Part shown: positions 22,859-35,669 of the stretch, piece by piece
Layout of the letters: each line of letters opens with the position of its first letter
How positions within the stretch are numbered: the first letter of the stretch is position 1
From: Ophiura sarsii
Lineage: Eukaryota > Echinodermata > Ophiuroidea > Amphilepidida > Ophiuridae
NCBI GenBank assembly: GCA_035610835.1
Contig: CM069450.1
Span: 28,021,503 to 28,085,502, forward strand
Length of the DNA: 64,000 bases
Direction of reading: 5' to 3'
Translations under genes and position numbers: made by a program
Notes under the pieces: model-generated
Told to the model about the DNA's origin: nothing
The model's database searches: none
The model's input: the letters and a program-made list of their open reading frames with translations, nothing else

Positions 22859-24100
22859 TGTATGTTGCGTTTTATTGATATCATTTTCTGGATATTAGAT
22901 GCAGGGAAACAACTTCTAATATGATAATTGCATAACTTGTGGAGGGGATGTAGTTTGGTGGTGGCTGATGTATGTAATTAGGATTATTGCTCTTTTTGTG
23001 TTCAAATTGGTCTTTATTAGCGACAAGAAAAGTCTTCCTTAGCTTTTTGTTATGAACCAACATTATGTCACCTACATGTACGCAGGGATAGCGCTACTGG
23101 GGGTTCTTGCGCGTTTAGCGCATATTTTTTCATTTTGGCGCATAAATTAGCCGAAAATCCAAAATAACTTCTTATTTTTCAAACTTTTGTGGGGGTCAGG
23201 GTTCTAAAAAACCCTAATTTAAAACCTAGTGCTACCCCTGACATGTAGTATACATACCCTTTGATGGTAGAGTAAAATGAGAGCGGAACAGAATCTGCAC
23301 CCCACTTATTTCTCTGCTGGAATTCCTTGACCATGCCTACACCAATCATGTTGAAGCCAAATTTGCCATACTGAGATGTAAATGCTTATATTTGAATCTA
23401 GTAAAATAATGTGATGGTAGAAGATGTTGGATCAGTGTGTGCAGATTGGAGCAACGATGTGTAGTGTATGATGGCAGGTTATCAACTGACTGGCCATGTG
23501 GCATTGGTGTACTATTGGGCAATCTTGCCTAATCCCATACACCTGGCATGGTTGCTTTTATTATGCAAATTATAATTCAATGCATGAGCTTTTACCAGGT
23601 ATCTTGTTTACTAGTTCAGTTCACCTGTATTTCAAAGTTGCTATTGTTCATGAATGTCCATTGAATATACCTTCTTGAATCAAAGGCGTGGTCATCTGTA
23701 CATGTACTAGTATGTTTGTATGATGCAATATATAGCTAGTGGCCTTGATCAGCTGGGTCATAACAGGACTAGCCACACTATTTACTCAGCTGATAGTGTA
23801 TTCAAACCATGGCAAAAACTAAGCGTGTAGCACCTAGGCATAACTTGAGTAGCAATGCAGGAAGGGGCAAGGTAGGCCAACCAGCCCAGCCTCATTCTAA
23901 ATGACAATGTTCATGTAAAATTCATGAATACACTTGAGGCTTTTATATTTTTCTCTGATATTACAAAATCCAAGTGAATCCAAGTATTTATGTTTAGAAT
24001 TTGTGCTGTTGTAACAGCATAATAACATGCTTTTTGTACATGTATGTAAGTCCCATTTCTATCAAATTAAAATAACTTTCAATGAAATATCTTGATTTTG
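22859..24100. other. Noncoding interval
   Basis: No gene, RNA gene or clear repeat structure was recognised. Confidence 0.35.
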
Positions 24101-24548
24101 GAGGCCCAAAATGACTGACATTTAATTAATTTTCCAACAAAACATAAATACTTTTTGGACGTTTCACAAATGTTAAGGTTATGAGGATTTCCGTTTTGTA
24201 ATGTTAGAGCACTTTCAATGAAAGTTTGAAAATTATATTACAAACATTACAAATATTTTGGCCAAAATGACTGAAATTGCATCATTTTTCTGGTAAAATG
24301 CAACCCAATTTTTTCAAGCGACACTAAATATTTGGTATAGAGTTCAGATATCGATATAGGAAGGATAGAAGATGCCATTTTGTGTGTGTGTGAGAGCGCT
24401 ACTTTTGGATTAACTGTAAATACAGGGAAAAGTCTACTTGCCACAAAATGACTGAAATGTCATCATTTTCTGGCAAAACGCAACCAAGAATTGTTTTGAA
24501 GCGACACAAAATATTAGGCATTGAGTTAAACAATTGATATATGAAAGG
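24101..24548. repeat. Tandem repeat, about 160-180 bp units, broken by the gap
   Basis: Units begin near 24108, 24265 and 24447 with AAATGACTGA followed by a TTTTCTGG/CAAAA-type stretch and GCGACAC. The assembly gap begins inside the third unit, and 24660-24710 looks like a further diverged unit. Confidence 0.65.
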
Positions 24549-24648
24549 NNNNNNNNNNNNNNNNNNNNNNNNNNNNNNNNNNNNNNNNNNNNNNNNNNNN
24601 NNNNNNNNNNNNNNNNNNNNNNNNNNNNNNNNNNNNNNNNNNNNNNNN
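24549..24648. other. Assembly gap (100 N)
   Basis: Exactly 100 N, the usual placeholder for a gap of unknown size. It falls inside the tandem repeat. Confidence 1.
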
Positions 24649-25676
24649 GAGATTTTTTTGTAGAAAGCGCCCAATTTGTGCAAAAATGGGTGCTTTTCTA
24701 ACAAAATTGGTATATGCCTATAATGGATGGAGAATTGGCCAAAAAATAGTTATAGTGAAAGTCACACTTTCATAGTCCGGCAGGCAAGGATATAGGCAAC
24801 CCCTTGACACTCATTGTCTATAACAATAGAAGGCAGTGACGGTCATGAATATACAATGAATAATCATATCAATGAATATTTAAAAAATACACGTCATTTT
24901 GTAGAGTCGAAAATTGAAAATACCAGACGATGGTGGACAACGAACGGCCGTTATTTTTAAATCTCCGTTGGTTTCAATGTTATAATGGATGGATTTTGAT
25001 TATGACCACAGAAAATTCATCCCATGTTGTAACTAAATTATTATCATCCTAAAACCGCTGGAGCTGGATAACAAATTCAAGTGTCAGTATCGTCAATAAT
25101 TTTGAAGTTATTATGACATTGAAACTTGCAACATAAAAGGAGCCTGTTCATTTTACGCTAATATAATCATTAACGGTACTGGAAACTAAAAGATGGACAA
25201 TACCAGTTTTTATGATTTGTTGCATGTTGTTACAATCTATTTTTAAAGACCTCGACCAATAGCTTTGGACCCGGGGTTCTCACTATATAGTGGTACTACG
25301 TTTTGGAGTGCCTTTTCGCGAAATTTGGTATATCGATGGGTGGTAATCAAAAAGGTTTTCATTATGCCCCCTCTTTGATGGTATAGAATGGCCCGTACTT
25401 TGTTAGATAGGTTTATTGATTAAAATACACTTAGAACCCAATTTGGTTAATTATTACACTTTTGAAAACCCAATTTTCTACTTACCTTCTGTTTATTGTT
25501 TGTATATACAAGGGTATAATACAAGTGTAGGCCTATAATACTGATCGGTAGACATTCACTTTGGTGATAACCGATCGGGTGTTAATTTTGCATATGATGC
25601 AGGTATAGAAAGTCTGGGAGGCACATGCACGTATGTTTCTTCTACCAAAATCACAGGCTACGTATGATTTTCGTAG

Positions 25677-25728
<52 letters not shown>

Positions 25729-26934
25729 CTTTGGGACAGCTCATTTGCGGCAATCCAAAGACTAAATAGTTTTTTATTGAAATTAAAATAGCAGTTAAGC
25801 TATAACCATTATAGGCATCGGTTATTTGAACCGTGGATTAAACATGAAGCCAAACTGTTGACTAATTAGTATTATCGGCACGGAAAAGTTGAAAAATATT
25901 GATACAAATATAGTGACGCGGACCTCTTGCATTTACCGTGTAGTTAGTGCTCAACAAGTCAATGATGAATCTCTTCTGACCGGTGTCACATGTATAGAAT
26001 CATTGTACGCACAAGATTCAAGAGTATAAAATCATCGTTGTTATAACCTGACATGATGTTTTTCAACATTTTAAACTGGGAGTGAAATGTGTTCGTATAA
26101 GCATTGACGAAACCGTACGGTATTCAGTGGCGGACGGATCCTAACGTCCCCCCACCGAATGTAACTTATCAAATATTCGTACGTCCGGCATCGTCTGAAA
26201 ATCGAAAAGGCCCTCTACTGCCCTCTAACCTAGAAGGGGACTTCATTTTTTTTCTACGCATGCGTGCGATTTCTTTGGTTTGTCCACCAAAATCGTTGAC
26301 AAGTTCCTATTGAGTATGTACTGCAATCAAGTGACAGAACTTCTTGTGATGCGCTAATCAACAGTATATCTGTCCCCGGGCTCCATAAAAGCCTTCGGAA
26401 AAGTTCCCGATGTTCTAGCCGGCCGCGGAGTCATTCTTTGGTATCCCATAGTAAGATCAAGCAGACAATATTGATATTGGCGATACACATTATCCAAAAA
26501 AGTTTGATGTGATTTGATTTTAATGTTCCCGGACTGGATGATAATAAAAACACACACACAATAATACCGCTTTACGAAACACCTCACCTGATTGTGACCG
26601 CGCGGGAGCACCTCTCTGACCGGCCCGGCCCTGGGAGACGTATATTTTTTTAAACTGCATATAACTCGTCATAATTGATGTTTTATTGACTTTTAAATCG
26701 CAAAGTTTTTATCAATAGCACCTGACTGTATTTTTCTCCTATGGCTGTTTTGACAAATTTGTTTGTATTTTTTGAGGTGTTCTTTGCATTGAATATATTT
26801 ATAATCTTTTTATCATGTGTTTTAAATTAATGTATGTGTAGTTTTTTAAGATATTGATCATTTGTTTGTAAAGCGCATTGGTGCCGTTGCTCTATGCGCT
26901 GTGTGTTATTATTATTAAAATGTATTATTATTAT
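24649..26934. other. Noncoding interval
   Basis: It contains the diverged inverted relative (24925-25110) of the MITE at 17981 and the 50-base C run. The patch CTCTAACCTAGAAGGGGACT near 26225 has an inverted relative near 30200. No gene was recognised. Confidence 0.4.
25678..25727 (+). repeat. Poly-C tract, 50 nt
   Basis: An uninterrupted run of about 50 C, the longest homopolymer in the window. Its true length is uncertain in any assembly. Confidence 0.9.
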
Positions 26935-27185
26935 TATATGCTATAACCGTCTCTAACGTTAGTATTCTACTGAATAGCACACATTTACACGTGATACATG
27001 CGCTATCTAGGATACATGTAGCACACAGTGAATTAAAAATTCTTGCACACATAATACTAGTAATGCCACATGTGACGCATGCGCTGTCTACTAAAATAGC
27101 ACATAGCGCATAGCCACATGTGGCATTACTATCTACTGACGATAGCGCGGCCACCGCATACACATGTGCTAACATAGTAATGTCT
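26935..27185. repeat. Degenerate GCGCTATCTACTGA-type repeat cluster, left part
   Basis: Short motifs such as CACATGTGGCATTACTA and GCGCTATCTACT recur in both orientations here and again at 28442-28575, on either side of the CR1-like element. The LINE seems to have inserted within this cluster. Confidence 0.6.
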
Positions 27186-28441
27186 CGTGTGAATGTAGTT
27201 GAGAGCTACTTAAGCAATAGAACTCAAAGCGTTTTTCATGATAACTGTAATTCTGACTTTAAAAATATTGTATGTGGTGTTCCACAGGGATCCATTTTGG
27301 GCCCTTTGCTTTTCATATTGTATGTTAATGATATTACATATACTTCAAATGTACTTGATTTCATATTGTTTGCTGATGACACTACTATTCTTTACTCACA
27401 CAAGGACATCAATAGCAAAATAAATTTAATAAATGAAGAATTGAATGAAGTAAGCAATTGGTTTAAAGCCAACAAATTATCAGTTAATGCTAGCAAAACG
27501 AATTATATGATTTAAGGTACACCTCATATGACATCAACAAAATGCGAGAAGATTTGAATGTTACTTTAGATAATATTACACTAGAAAGAGTAAAATGTAC
27601 TAAGTTTTTAGGCGTATTAATTGATGAGTGTCTTACATGGAAAAACCACATTGATTGCATATCGAAAACAGTTTCAAGAAATATTGGTGTCATGAACAAA
27701 CTTAAGCATTCTATTCCAGCACGTATATTGCACTCGTTGTATTGTACTTTAATTTTACCTTATCTCAGCTATGGAATACTTATATGGGGCAAAACTTGTA
27801 AATCATATCTAGACAAACTTGTTAAACTGCAAAAATGGGCAATTAGAACCATCTCCAATAGTCACTATAGGAGTCACACAGCACCTTTATTTGCTAAGTA
27901 TAATTTTCTTACAATAACCGATATGTACACAATGGAACTTGGTGTATTCATGTTTAAATATTCCATAAATGATCTACCCGTAGCTTTTAAAACCTTCTTT
28001 TCAAAACGTTCAGATGTTCACAACTACCCAACAAGACATGGCAATGATTTTAACATGACAAATAACAAAAAGACTTTCCCCGACCGTGCTATTCGAACCA
28101 ATGGTCCAATTCTCTGGAATTCACTTCCCAAAAACATGAAACAATCCAAATCTTTAAAGCATTTCCGAACGCAGTTAAAGCAAAACCTTATCCAAAATTA
28201 CGAGTAATCTATTGTTTTTTGAGCCTGTCCTTGTTCTGTCTTGTTTATGATGTTGTGGAATTCTTATTGTTTATTTTAGTATAATATGTTTGTTTATGTA
28301 TTGCTTGTATTAAGGGGTGGGCCATAAACGGGCCTCATTGGCTTTCCGGTCTACTCCTCCATATTGTGTTTTTTTATGTGTGATTTGATGTATTTTTTAT
28401 ATGGAAATAAAGATTGATACTTGATTGATACTTGATACTTG
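27186..28441 (+). mobile_element. 5'-truncated CR1/Jockey-type LINE with broken reverse transcriptase
   Basis: The first open segment (to 27515) has the RT palm motifs GVPQGSILGPLLFILYVNDI and FADDT (catalytic Asp pair) and the thumb-side SYLSNRTQ and NKLSVNASKT. A TAA stop at 27513-27515 and a change of frame interrupt it. The second segment (27542-28207, 221 residues) carries KFLGVLIDECLTWKNHI, LPYLSYGILIWG and the C-terminal NGPILWNSLP. After the stop come a 3' UTR and a tail of TTGATACT units (28411-28441), the kind of short-repeat tail seen in CR1/L2-type elements. The N-terminal endonuclease and fingers are missing, so it is a dead copy. Confidence 0.9.
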
Positions 28442-28580
28442 AGTGTGACATGCGTATAATAGCACACATAGTAATGGCACACGTAACTATGCGCTATTAG
28501 CACTGCCACCACGGTTATACATGCGCTTATCTACTGAAGTAGTGCCACATGTGATTGCGCTATCTACTGAATGAATGAGA
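28442..28580. repeat. Degenerate GCGCTATCTACTGA-type repeat cluster, right part
   Basis: This continues the cluster seen at 26935-27185 (TAATAGCACACATAGTAATG, GTGCCACATGTG, GCGCTATCTACTGAATG). Confidence 0.6.
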
Positions 28581-29527
28581 CAATATGCACGTATCTTCAA
28601 AAGAAAGAACAAAATCAATTGTTTCTGATGGTGTTCCGAGTGCTGGCTATGGCGCCTCTGATACCATCGGACCAGGCTTTCAGTTGACGTACGCATAGGA
28701 GCATCGTTGAAGCGAATGTCCCCTGGTAACCTTTATTCCAGATCTTAAATAAGAAATCTTGTTTTATTATACAGAGAATCCACTTTACTCATGCGTGCCC
28801 ATAACAAAAGGTTTTAGCTCCCATATTATTCGTTGTTCAGATCAAGTCAATGCACGACCTTCAAGCAACCATTTGAATACAAGCGTTAAAAGAATGATCT
28901 ATACACTGGCGGGTTATTTTCAAACGAGTATCCATCAACATGTGTGTTGTACAGAGTAAGATATATTCTGGTGGTGTTGCTCTTTTTATATTCTGAAACA
29001 AACTTTAGCTCCCCATCGCCGATACGTGTATTATCTCTAATCACCCTTCAGTGGTACAAGACTTGATCGAGTCTATCAATAGTTATCTGATTCCCTTTTC
29101 CACATTTCGACATCATTGCGTCTCCCAATTCGTTTATTAAAAAAGCTAGTTTATTGTTTTGCTACAAGATCTGACTTTCCTGAGTGAAGTTGTATCAACG
29201 ATTTTCTAGAAATTCGGTTGTAAAGATTTCCAAAAGAGCCTTAAATTGGTAATCATGGCAATGGTATTAAATTTAACGTTAGTAACGGTCCCGTTTCTCA
29301 TGTTTCTCTGTTTTGGAAATGTGTTTGCTTCTTGTATACAAATAGCTACAAATAGTATATTAGCGGTTAGCCTAGCTATAACAAACTGAACGTGATGTAC
29401 ACAAACTTGCGCTGACTGGTTAAATGGTATTACAACAAGTTTTGCTTTCATTATCAAACCGAACTCAAATTAAATCAAATTAAATCACTTATTTATCGCG
29501 CTAATATACATGTATAGTTTACGCATA

Positions 29528-29613
29528 CAATTCGTCGCTGTTCTGACATACCGGCACATCTCTTTACTTATTTCTGTTGTGATGTGTCGGTATGTCAGAA
29601 CAGCGACGAATTG
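29528..29613. repeat. Hairpin with 33-bp arms (one mismatch)
   Basis: The arms 29528-29560 and 29581-29613 pair with one mismatch around a 20-nt loop. The core CTGTTCTGACATACCGGCA also occurs at 7587-7605 in RAD50 intron 6, so this is a dispersed palindromic repeat. Confidence 0.88.
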
Positions 29614-29767
29614 TTTAGAAGTTAAATAAATCAAAGAGATAAATGATAGAAAAAACAACAACTATAAACGCATGGGCCTTTATAATTTACAAAAATTGAC
29701 ATAAAAATGATGCTACATTAATCCACCGTCAAGTTTTAAAAATATATAAAAAAGGATGGCATTCACG

Positions 29768-29850
29768 GATACACCGGGGATCGAACCCGTGTTGCCGTTT
29801 GCAAACAACATGGCCTACGATGCACGCCACAGTGATCGACGAGTGTAGTT
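29768..29850 (-). repeat. tRNA-like sequence (SINE head or tRNA relic)
   Basis: The minus strand has a good B box (GGGTTCGATCCCCGG) and an A-box-like TGGCGTGCATCGTAGG, but I could not build a full cloverleaf with a paired acceptor stem. It is more likely a SINE head or relic than a working tRNA. Confidence 0.35.
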
Positions 29851-31032
29851 GGTGATAGTTTAATTATTTAACCATTTATCCATTTATTTATAACGAACGG
29901 ATTTTTATCGTGCCATTTTAACCATTTTATACCATATTTGTATGTTACTCTCGCACAAAATGTGTTTATAATGTGATTATACTCCTTATTTTTGAAAGAA
30001 CGGTAAAAAATGATGACATTTTCGAACACAAAAAATTGCATCATTTATTCGGTCCACAATCATTGTTAGACTGGACGTTGTGTGACGTGTTGCATAATTC
30101 ATGTATTCAAATTACTGCTTCGAATCGATCTGTTTTATGTACGCTTTTGTTATACTTCTCGGTCGCTCATCGCCAACGCTGTGCATGAGAACAATAGAAA
30201 AGTCCCCTTCCAGGTTAGAGGACGGTATCTGTGACCTCTCACAGCAGGGCATAAGGTCAAGGCAGGGTTAATCATATTAATGACAAATATGCAAATGAGC
30301 TAACTGTCCCCTCCTATTATATATACTCCTTGATATAGTTATGAAAATATAATGAGGCTTCAATTGAAATATGAAAATGTTGACATTTTAAACATTGTGA
30401 GAAATAACATAATAACAATAGGTGCTATCGAGATTTCAATGGCATATTTAGATTCCTTTCAGAAAATATATACGGGAGTTTTTTTATGGGATCGGACAAG
30501 CGGTTATTGCGATATGCTAATTTGAAACTCATTGGCGTAATATGAATTGTAAATATCTGGAGACGCAACACGAAGGGTATCGAATTAAATTGGCCGGTCG
30601 AACAGCATAGAAATCTACTATTATGAAAAATTAGTGTAAGACATTGCGATGGCGGAAGTAAGGGATATCCGCAGTGATAGCGTCTTTAAATTAAACGATC
30701 TCTGAGCATTTTCCAATAAAATATTACAATAGCACGATAGAGTTATTAAAATTTCAATACAACAAAACGGAAAGGCAACAACAAGCATACTGCATACAGG
30801 GTAAAATAAATATTTAAAACACAAATGACCAGAATATAAAGACAATCAATAGCTGGATTTATATACTGTTATCAGGAACATGAATCTAATCGCCTACAGT
30901 ATTTCTATGTATTTTCCCTCTACAGGGAGGACGGCACTTGATTATTACACTTGTAGGCCCTAGCTACTATGGGTAATACTTGTGGCAGGAGACTGGGAAA
31001 CGTGATCGCTTAGGTTTGAATTTCAGATGCTT

Positions 31033-31095
31033 TACCATGCGAGGTCTTGTTTAAGGCACTTGCCAAGTAAGCAAGAGGTCCTTGGTTCGATTCCC
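31033..31095 (+). repeat. tRNA-like sequence (SINE head or tRNA relic)
   Basis: A B-box-like GGTTCGATTCCCGGGC is preceded by a stem CTTGC/GCAAG with a 7-base loop lacking the usual T33. The acceptor stem does not pair. A functional tRNA is unlikely. Confidence 0.35.
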
Positions 31096-32034
31096 GGGCG
31101 AGATCGTTTTCCAATAATTGTCTCTTTTCTATCCACGACGCCGACGGTGAACCTATTTATTCCTATTATTTCTATGAATCACATCATTCCATGGTACTCT
31201 ACACAATGACGTATGGTATTTATGAATAAGGGGATACCTGTATGAGACGCAATAGTTATTAAATAAGACAAATCAAACTTGCTCGGGTATTATTTTCCTA
31301 TATATTAAATGCAAAATAATGACAAAATAATGTCATTGTCATTATTTCATTGATTCAGCAGAGCAAAGAAAAAACCGGGGATTAGACTAAAGTGTGCGCT
31401 TTATTGAATAGTGAAAAACAGCTTATTGTAGAGAAATATCACAAATCTTGTTTCGGTTTTTAAAATGTACACTTTTATCTTAATGGGCATAAAACATGTT
31501 TTCCTCAACTCATTTTTAACCAACTAAAATTATTTTGAAAGCTATTGAGAAAGCCTCTCTGCTCAAATGTTGCACGGATGTTTAGAAAAATAAAATCTCA
31601 AAGTTGAGTACGGTTTTTTACGCACCCTTTATTTCAATATATTCCTATAGTTTAATTCTGCTGTTATTTGTCATATTTTGTAAATTGATTACGGTCGACT
31701 GGTCATCATTTGTGTCAATGTTACACCATTGAAGGTTACAGCGATGTTCGCGCTTTCTTGCTCACGAAATTAAGAGCCGAAGCCGAAGTAACTATTTCAA
31801 TATTACTTCGGGTCTTTGATTTTAATACATGTTTGTTAAAATGAAAATTACTTGAGCTGAAAAATTGAATATGGCACATTTCAAATGAAAATTCATAAAA
31901 TCTTAACATATAATAATGGATGAGTGATCAAGATTGTAGTCTGTGGTTGTAAATTCTTGTATTGGATCGAGGTTTACAATGTATGTTTATTGACACCACG
32001 CCACTAATATGCCCCTACACTTTTACACTATTAA

Positions 32035-33060
32035 AGGGGTGTTACAAAACGTCGATTTCTCGCTTATAAAGCGATTGGATTTTTCAAATTTACGTTTTTC
32101 TTGAAGTTCATGATATTTGTGATAATTGAAGTACAAACTTTATTTAGGGTAACCCAAAACTTCCGAGAAATAAGCCCCCAATTGTGGGCAGCTGGCGTAT
32201 TGCTCTCAGTGATATCATCAAAACATTGAACAGTGTTGACAGAATATCTACAGTCAAAATCAAACACAATTGATTTATTTTGCGCGTTGCCAAAGCAAAA
32301 CTCTAATTGATTGAACCAGAAACATCTTGGCACCCACCTCCTTTCTCTCAACGTTGATGTATTTACGTATTTAATATCTCTGTGTGTTCGTGATACAATG
32401 GTTAAAGAATGGCTGTAATCCCTGGCGAGAGAATCGTAACATGTAAATATAACTGTAACAATGAAACATTACGTGTCCTTGAAACATATGACGAAACATT
32501 AGAACATTTTTGAATAAATCGGATATTAAATGTCATTCTTCAAAACGGTCTGGATTAGCCTAAATAGCTGGTTATTTCTGATTGTAGCAGACTAGTACAT
32601 CAAATACACCAAGTAGTAGTAGTAGTTCATCAAATGAGCGCAGCCTCAAATTTAATTTACTTTTTTCAACAAGGCTTATCATGTAAACAATGTCAATATT
32701 TCAAAATACAATCAAATTTGAAATGTTCATTCTTCATAATCATAGACAATAGAAGATGTACTCCAAAATCCTCTTTTGTCAAACTCTATTTAAAAAGAAA
32801 ATGCTCAGCCGCTCAACAAACAATTCTAATGTTTAAAAAGAATCACACACAAAAAACCTGCAAACTGTACGATCTCATTTGGCACTGTGGTAATAGGTTT
32901 TAGTCCTAAAATCAGGATTATACATTATTCCAACTTTAATTATTTGAGGGCAATAAGCATATAAGTACCTTTCCTGATTACTTATGATTATGATAGGGCT
33001 ACAGGTTTCTAAGATGAGAGAGAAAGGCCGAGTGTCGTCGGCAAGTACAATCATTTAGTG
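32035..33060 (+). repeat. Diverged copy of the minisatellite-associated core, split by an insert
   Basis: 32035-32290 matches the left part of the cores at 39800 and 50070 (GTTACAAAA...TTTCTCGCTTATAAAGCG). 32877-33060 matches the right part (GGCACTGTGGTAATAGG ... CAATAAG). About 590 bp of unrelated sequence lies between them, and no 60-bp units adjoin this copy. Confidence 0.65.
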
Positions 33061-33121
33061 GTGTGGGATCTATTGTGTAAGATATATGACAGCAATACAT
33101 CTCATTATCCATATAGCAATA

Positions 33122-34917
33122 CAGGGTGCATAAAAAAAATAGGACTCTCTTTCAGCATAGATGTAATCCTTATTAAAACCACTGAACATAACCAATTTGA
33201 TTTCATTGTAAAGTAAAGTATAACTAATAAAGTTAATATTCTGAAAAGATGAGAAAATCCATCATCGATTAAGGAAAGTGTGACCAATTATGTAAATCAG
33301 CCTATTTTGTAGAATGTACAATGGTAATTCACACAATAAAGGTAAAGTAACATGACAGTGGAAGATTACTTAAAAGGCTAATTAAAAGGGAAATAATAAT
33401 TTGTATTCTTATTATGCTAAATTATTCTTATTCTTATCATGCTTGTGGCTGAAATTAAAGTTGAATTAAAAGTCTAAATGGCTTTCTATCTCAATTATTG
33501 GAATATACAGGGTGTTTGCGCAACATGTTTACCATGAAATCCTAAATGTATGTGTAATATGTTTATACCTACGAAAAGGGGAAACACTTAGCTTTCAGAT
33601 TCCGATTATTTCATCTGATTTGGATTTGTCAATCCTAAGATACCCAGTTTATCCAAAGACTTTATTATTGTTTTAGTTGATTGTTCTAGTTTCACCAGTT
33701 GAATAAGCTTTAATGGGCTCGTTTTTTATCACTTACGAAAGCCTTAACATTTTAATTAAAATTTGCGTTATTGGTCATTTGCTGGTTTTGCTGGTTATCA
33801 ATTATTTTAATCGCGTGACAGGGATAACACAGAAGAAAATGATGATCGAGTCATTTCCCAATGAAATATCGTTGTAATGCCTTGGTTTATCAAAGCTACC
33901 CAAAATCGACGTTGTGCCACTTTTACAGAAAGAATGATTATAAGCGTCAAAACGATACTAACATTGGTCTATCCATGGGCATCAATCGTCTTTAAACATT
34001 GGGGTGGGCATTTGACCAGAATTGTTTAAAAGAGGCTGAGGAAGAAGTGATGTCCTTGGAATATGTGGTAAGAGATTTCTACGAGAAGTTATTCTTGGAT
34101 CCCTCTGAAGTGCATGCCGCATGTTATCAACGTGTTACTGTGTCCTGCCACTTTTCATATCTTAGTAGGCTTCCAGAATGTTTTTTATTCATTGGTGCTG
34201 TACCATCTACCAAGTATTTCCAATACTCCTGTGTAGGTGTATTCCTAGATGGCACGAGAGTATTTGGGAAATGAATGGCAAACTCTCTGGTGACTTCTGC
34301 TGGACTTCTCGTTTGATTATATTTTAATACCATGAAAATTGAGGCCGCAATGAAAATTGAGGCCGCACGCTAGTCATATGGACGTCTGTCTTGTTTTGAA
34401 AATGTAGGCTCAATAAACATTTTGTAAAACCTCGTCAAAAGGACTAGTTCGAATCATGTAACAAACATCTTTTATATTCTGAGTCAGTTCTAATGAATAG
34501 GCACTATATGATTGGTGCTTTCCTACCACAACTTTCCTTCGTACTGAGGCTTTCTCATGAGAACACTGAGCAACATAGAACTTTGCACATAAATAACTAA
34601 GCATCAAATTTGTGGATTATGTAGCTATTAATGATTTGCATGATTTGTGCCAGTAATAAGAGGAATACCAAACTAATCTTTGCTATTAATTGTTATTGAT
34701 AGATGATTTACAATGTTTATGAAAACAAAGTATTGAAATGTAAACCATGTCATTTTCTGGTCTGTGTGTGTATATATAAATCCCATGACACGAATGACAT
34801 GGTTTACGCAAATTAAGCTAGCGGTCTTATTTTTCATTGGATTAATCTCAGATTTTCAGGATTGTATACCTTATTAGTTATGCTGAAAGAGAGTCCTAAT
34901 TTTGTTGATACACCCTG
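33122..34917 (-). mobile_element. Tc1/mariner-type transposon, decayed, 1.8 kb
   Basis: TA dinucleotides flank both ends (33120-33121, 34918-34919), and the termini pair as CAGGGTGYAT...GGACTCTCTTTCAGCATA over roughly 50 bp or more. On the minus strand, 34333 to about 34127 encodes MVLKYNQTRSPAEVTREFAI followed by HFPNTLVPSRNT, which resembles the N-terminal helix-turn-helix domain (DUF4817 type) of mariner-like transposases. No catalytic DD(D/E) block could be read downstream, where stops accumulate, so it is inactive. Confidence 0.75.
34127..34333 (-). pseudogene. Mariner-like transposase N-terminal remnant
   Basis: This is a 68-residue open frame with a helix-turn-helix-like N-terminus (AEVTREFAIHFPN...VPSRNT, then KYLVDGT). 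It sits inside the 33122-34917 element in the expected orientation. The remaining transposase is not readable. Family assignment is from recalled motif similarity. Confidence 0.65.
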
Positions 34918-35669
34918 TATATACAAGTCTGCAGTGTATGCGGGTAAGCAGCTTCGTTGAATTCATGTCATGTGACACAGTTTCAACGAATCAGAGGGCA
35001 GAAATATATGTGGTCCCACACGACCAAATAAGTTCCCTATTGCTTAGTGTGGTCACGTTCATTTTTCTTTTTTACCTTTAGAGCAAACTGGTTGATTCAA
35101 ATCAATGTTTTATTGAAGATCACTTCTACTTTTTAAAAAAACCACTTTTGTGAGGGTTGACCTGCTTATTTCTCGCTACGGGCCAATGATGTTTATCTTT
35201 GTACGACAGGCTGCCTAGATTATAATCTAAGATCAGGGATTTTAGCTCTAAAATGCTGGAAACGGTGATATCGTGTAAAATAATACTAACCAGTCAAGAA
35301 AAGGCTAGAGATTTTATGTCTTATATGGAGGAAATAACCTACAAATTCCAAATTATGAAACATTGAGGTACACTTACAGCAACTTTTCTTAGGACGTTAA
35401 GTTAAGACTTATGGTGGGGTCTATCTTGATTCAAACGCTGCTGGGTATTGCCACCGGAATGCAAACTATTATTTGGTGGTGTGCTCTCAAGTAGGTCTAA
35501 TAGTTCAGATCTGTCAGATCATGGTCAGATACAACCATCATCATGATCATAGATGATTTACGAGCATTAGTTCTTACATTCCTCTTTTCGATCGTGATAT
35601 TGCTGCCAAGGATTACATTATCTTCAACTCATAAATATTAAAAGCGCACCGGCAACTGTTGGGTATTTG

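Larger units (their letters stand above)
28581..32030. other. Noncoding interval with hairpin and tRNA-like patches
   Basis: No protein gene was recognised. It contains a hairpin at 29528-29613 and two tRNA-like patches (29768-29850 and 31033-31095), listed separately. Confidence 0.4.

Noticed and set aside
22312..22878. Several hydrophobic, Phe-rich open frames suggesting membrane proteins
   Set aside because: Low-complexity T/G-rich DNA; overlapping frames all look hydrophobic because of TTT codons.
26915..27175. 86-codon Cys-rich minus-strand frame with repeated CGYALCAILVDSACVTCG-type text
   Set aside because: It arises from the degenerate GCGC/CACATG repeat cluster and has no secretion signal or conserved spacing.
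31033..31095. Possible functional tRNA gene
   Set aside because: The B box is good, but the acceptor stem does not pair and T33 is missing; kept only as a tRNA-like repeat.
34009..34274. 91-codon plus-strand frame inside the mariner-like element
   Set aside because: It is antisense to the transposase remnant and has no recognisable domain.
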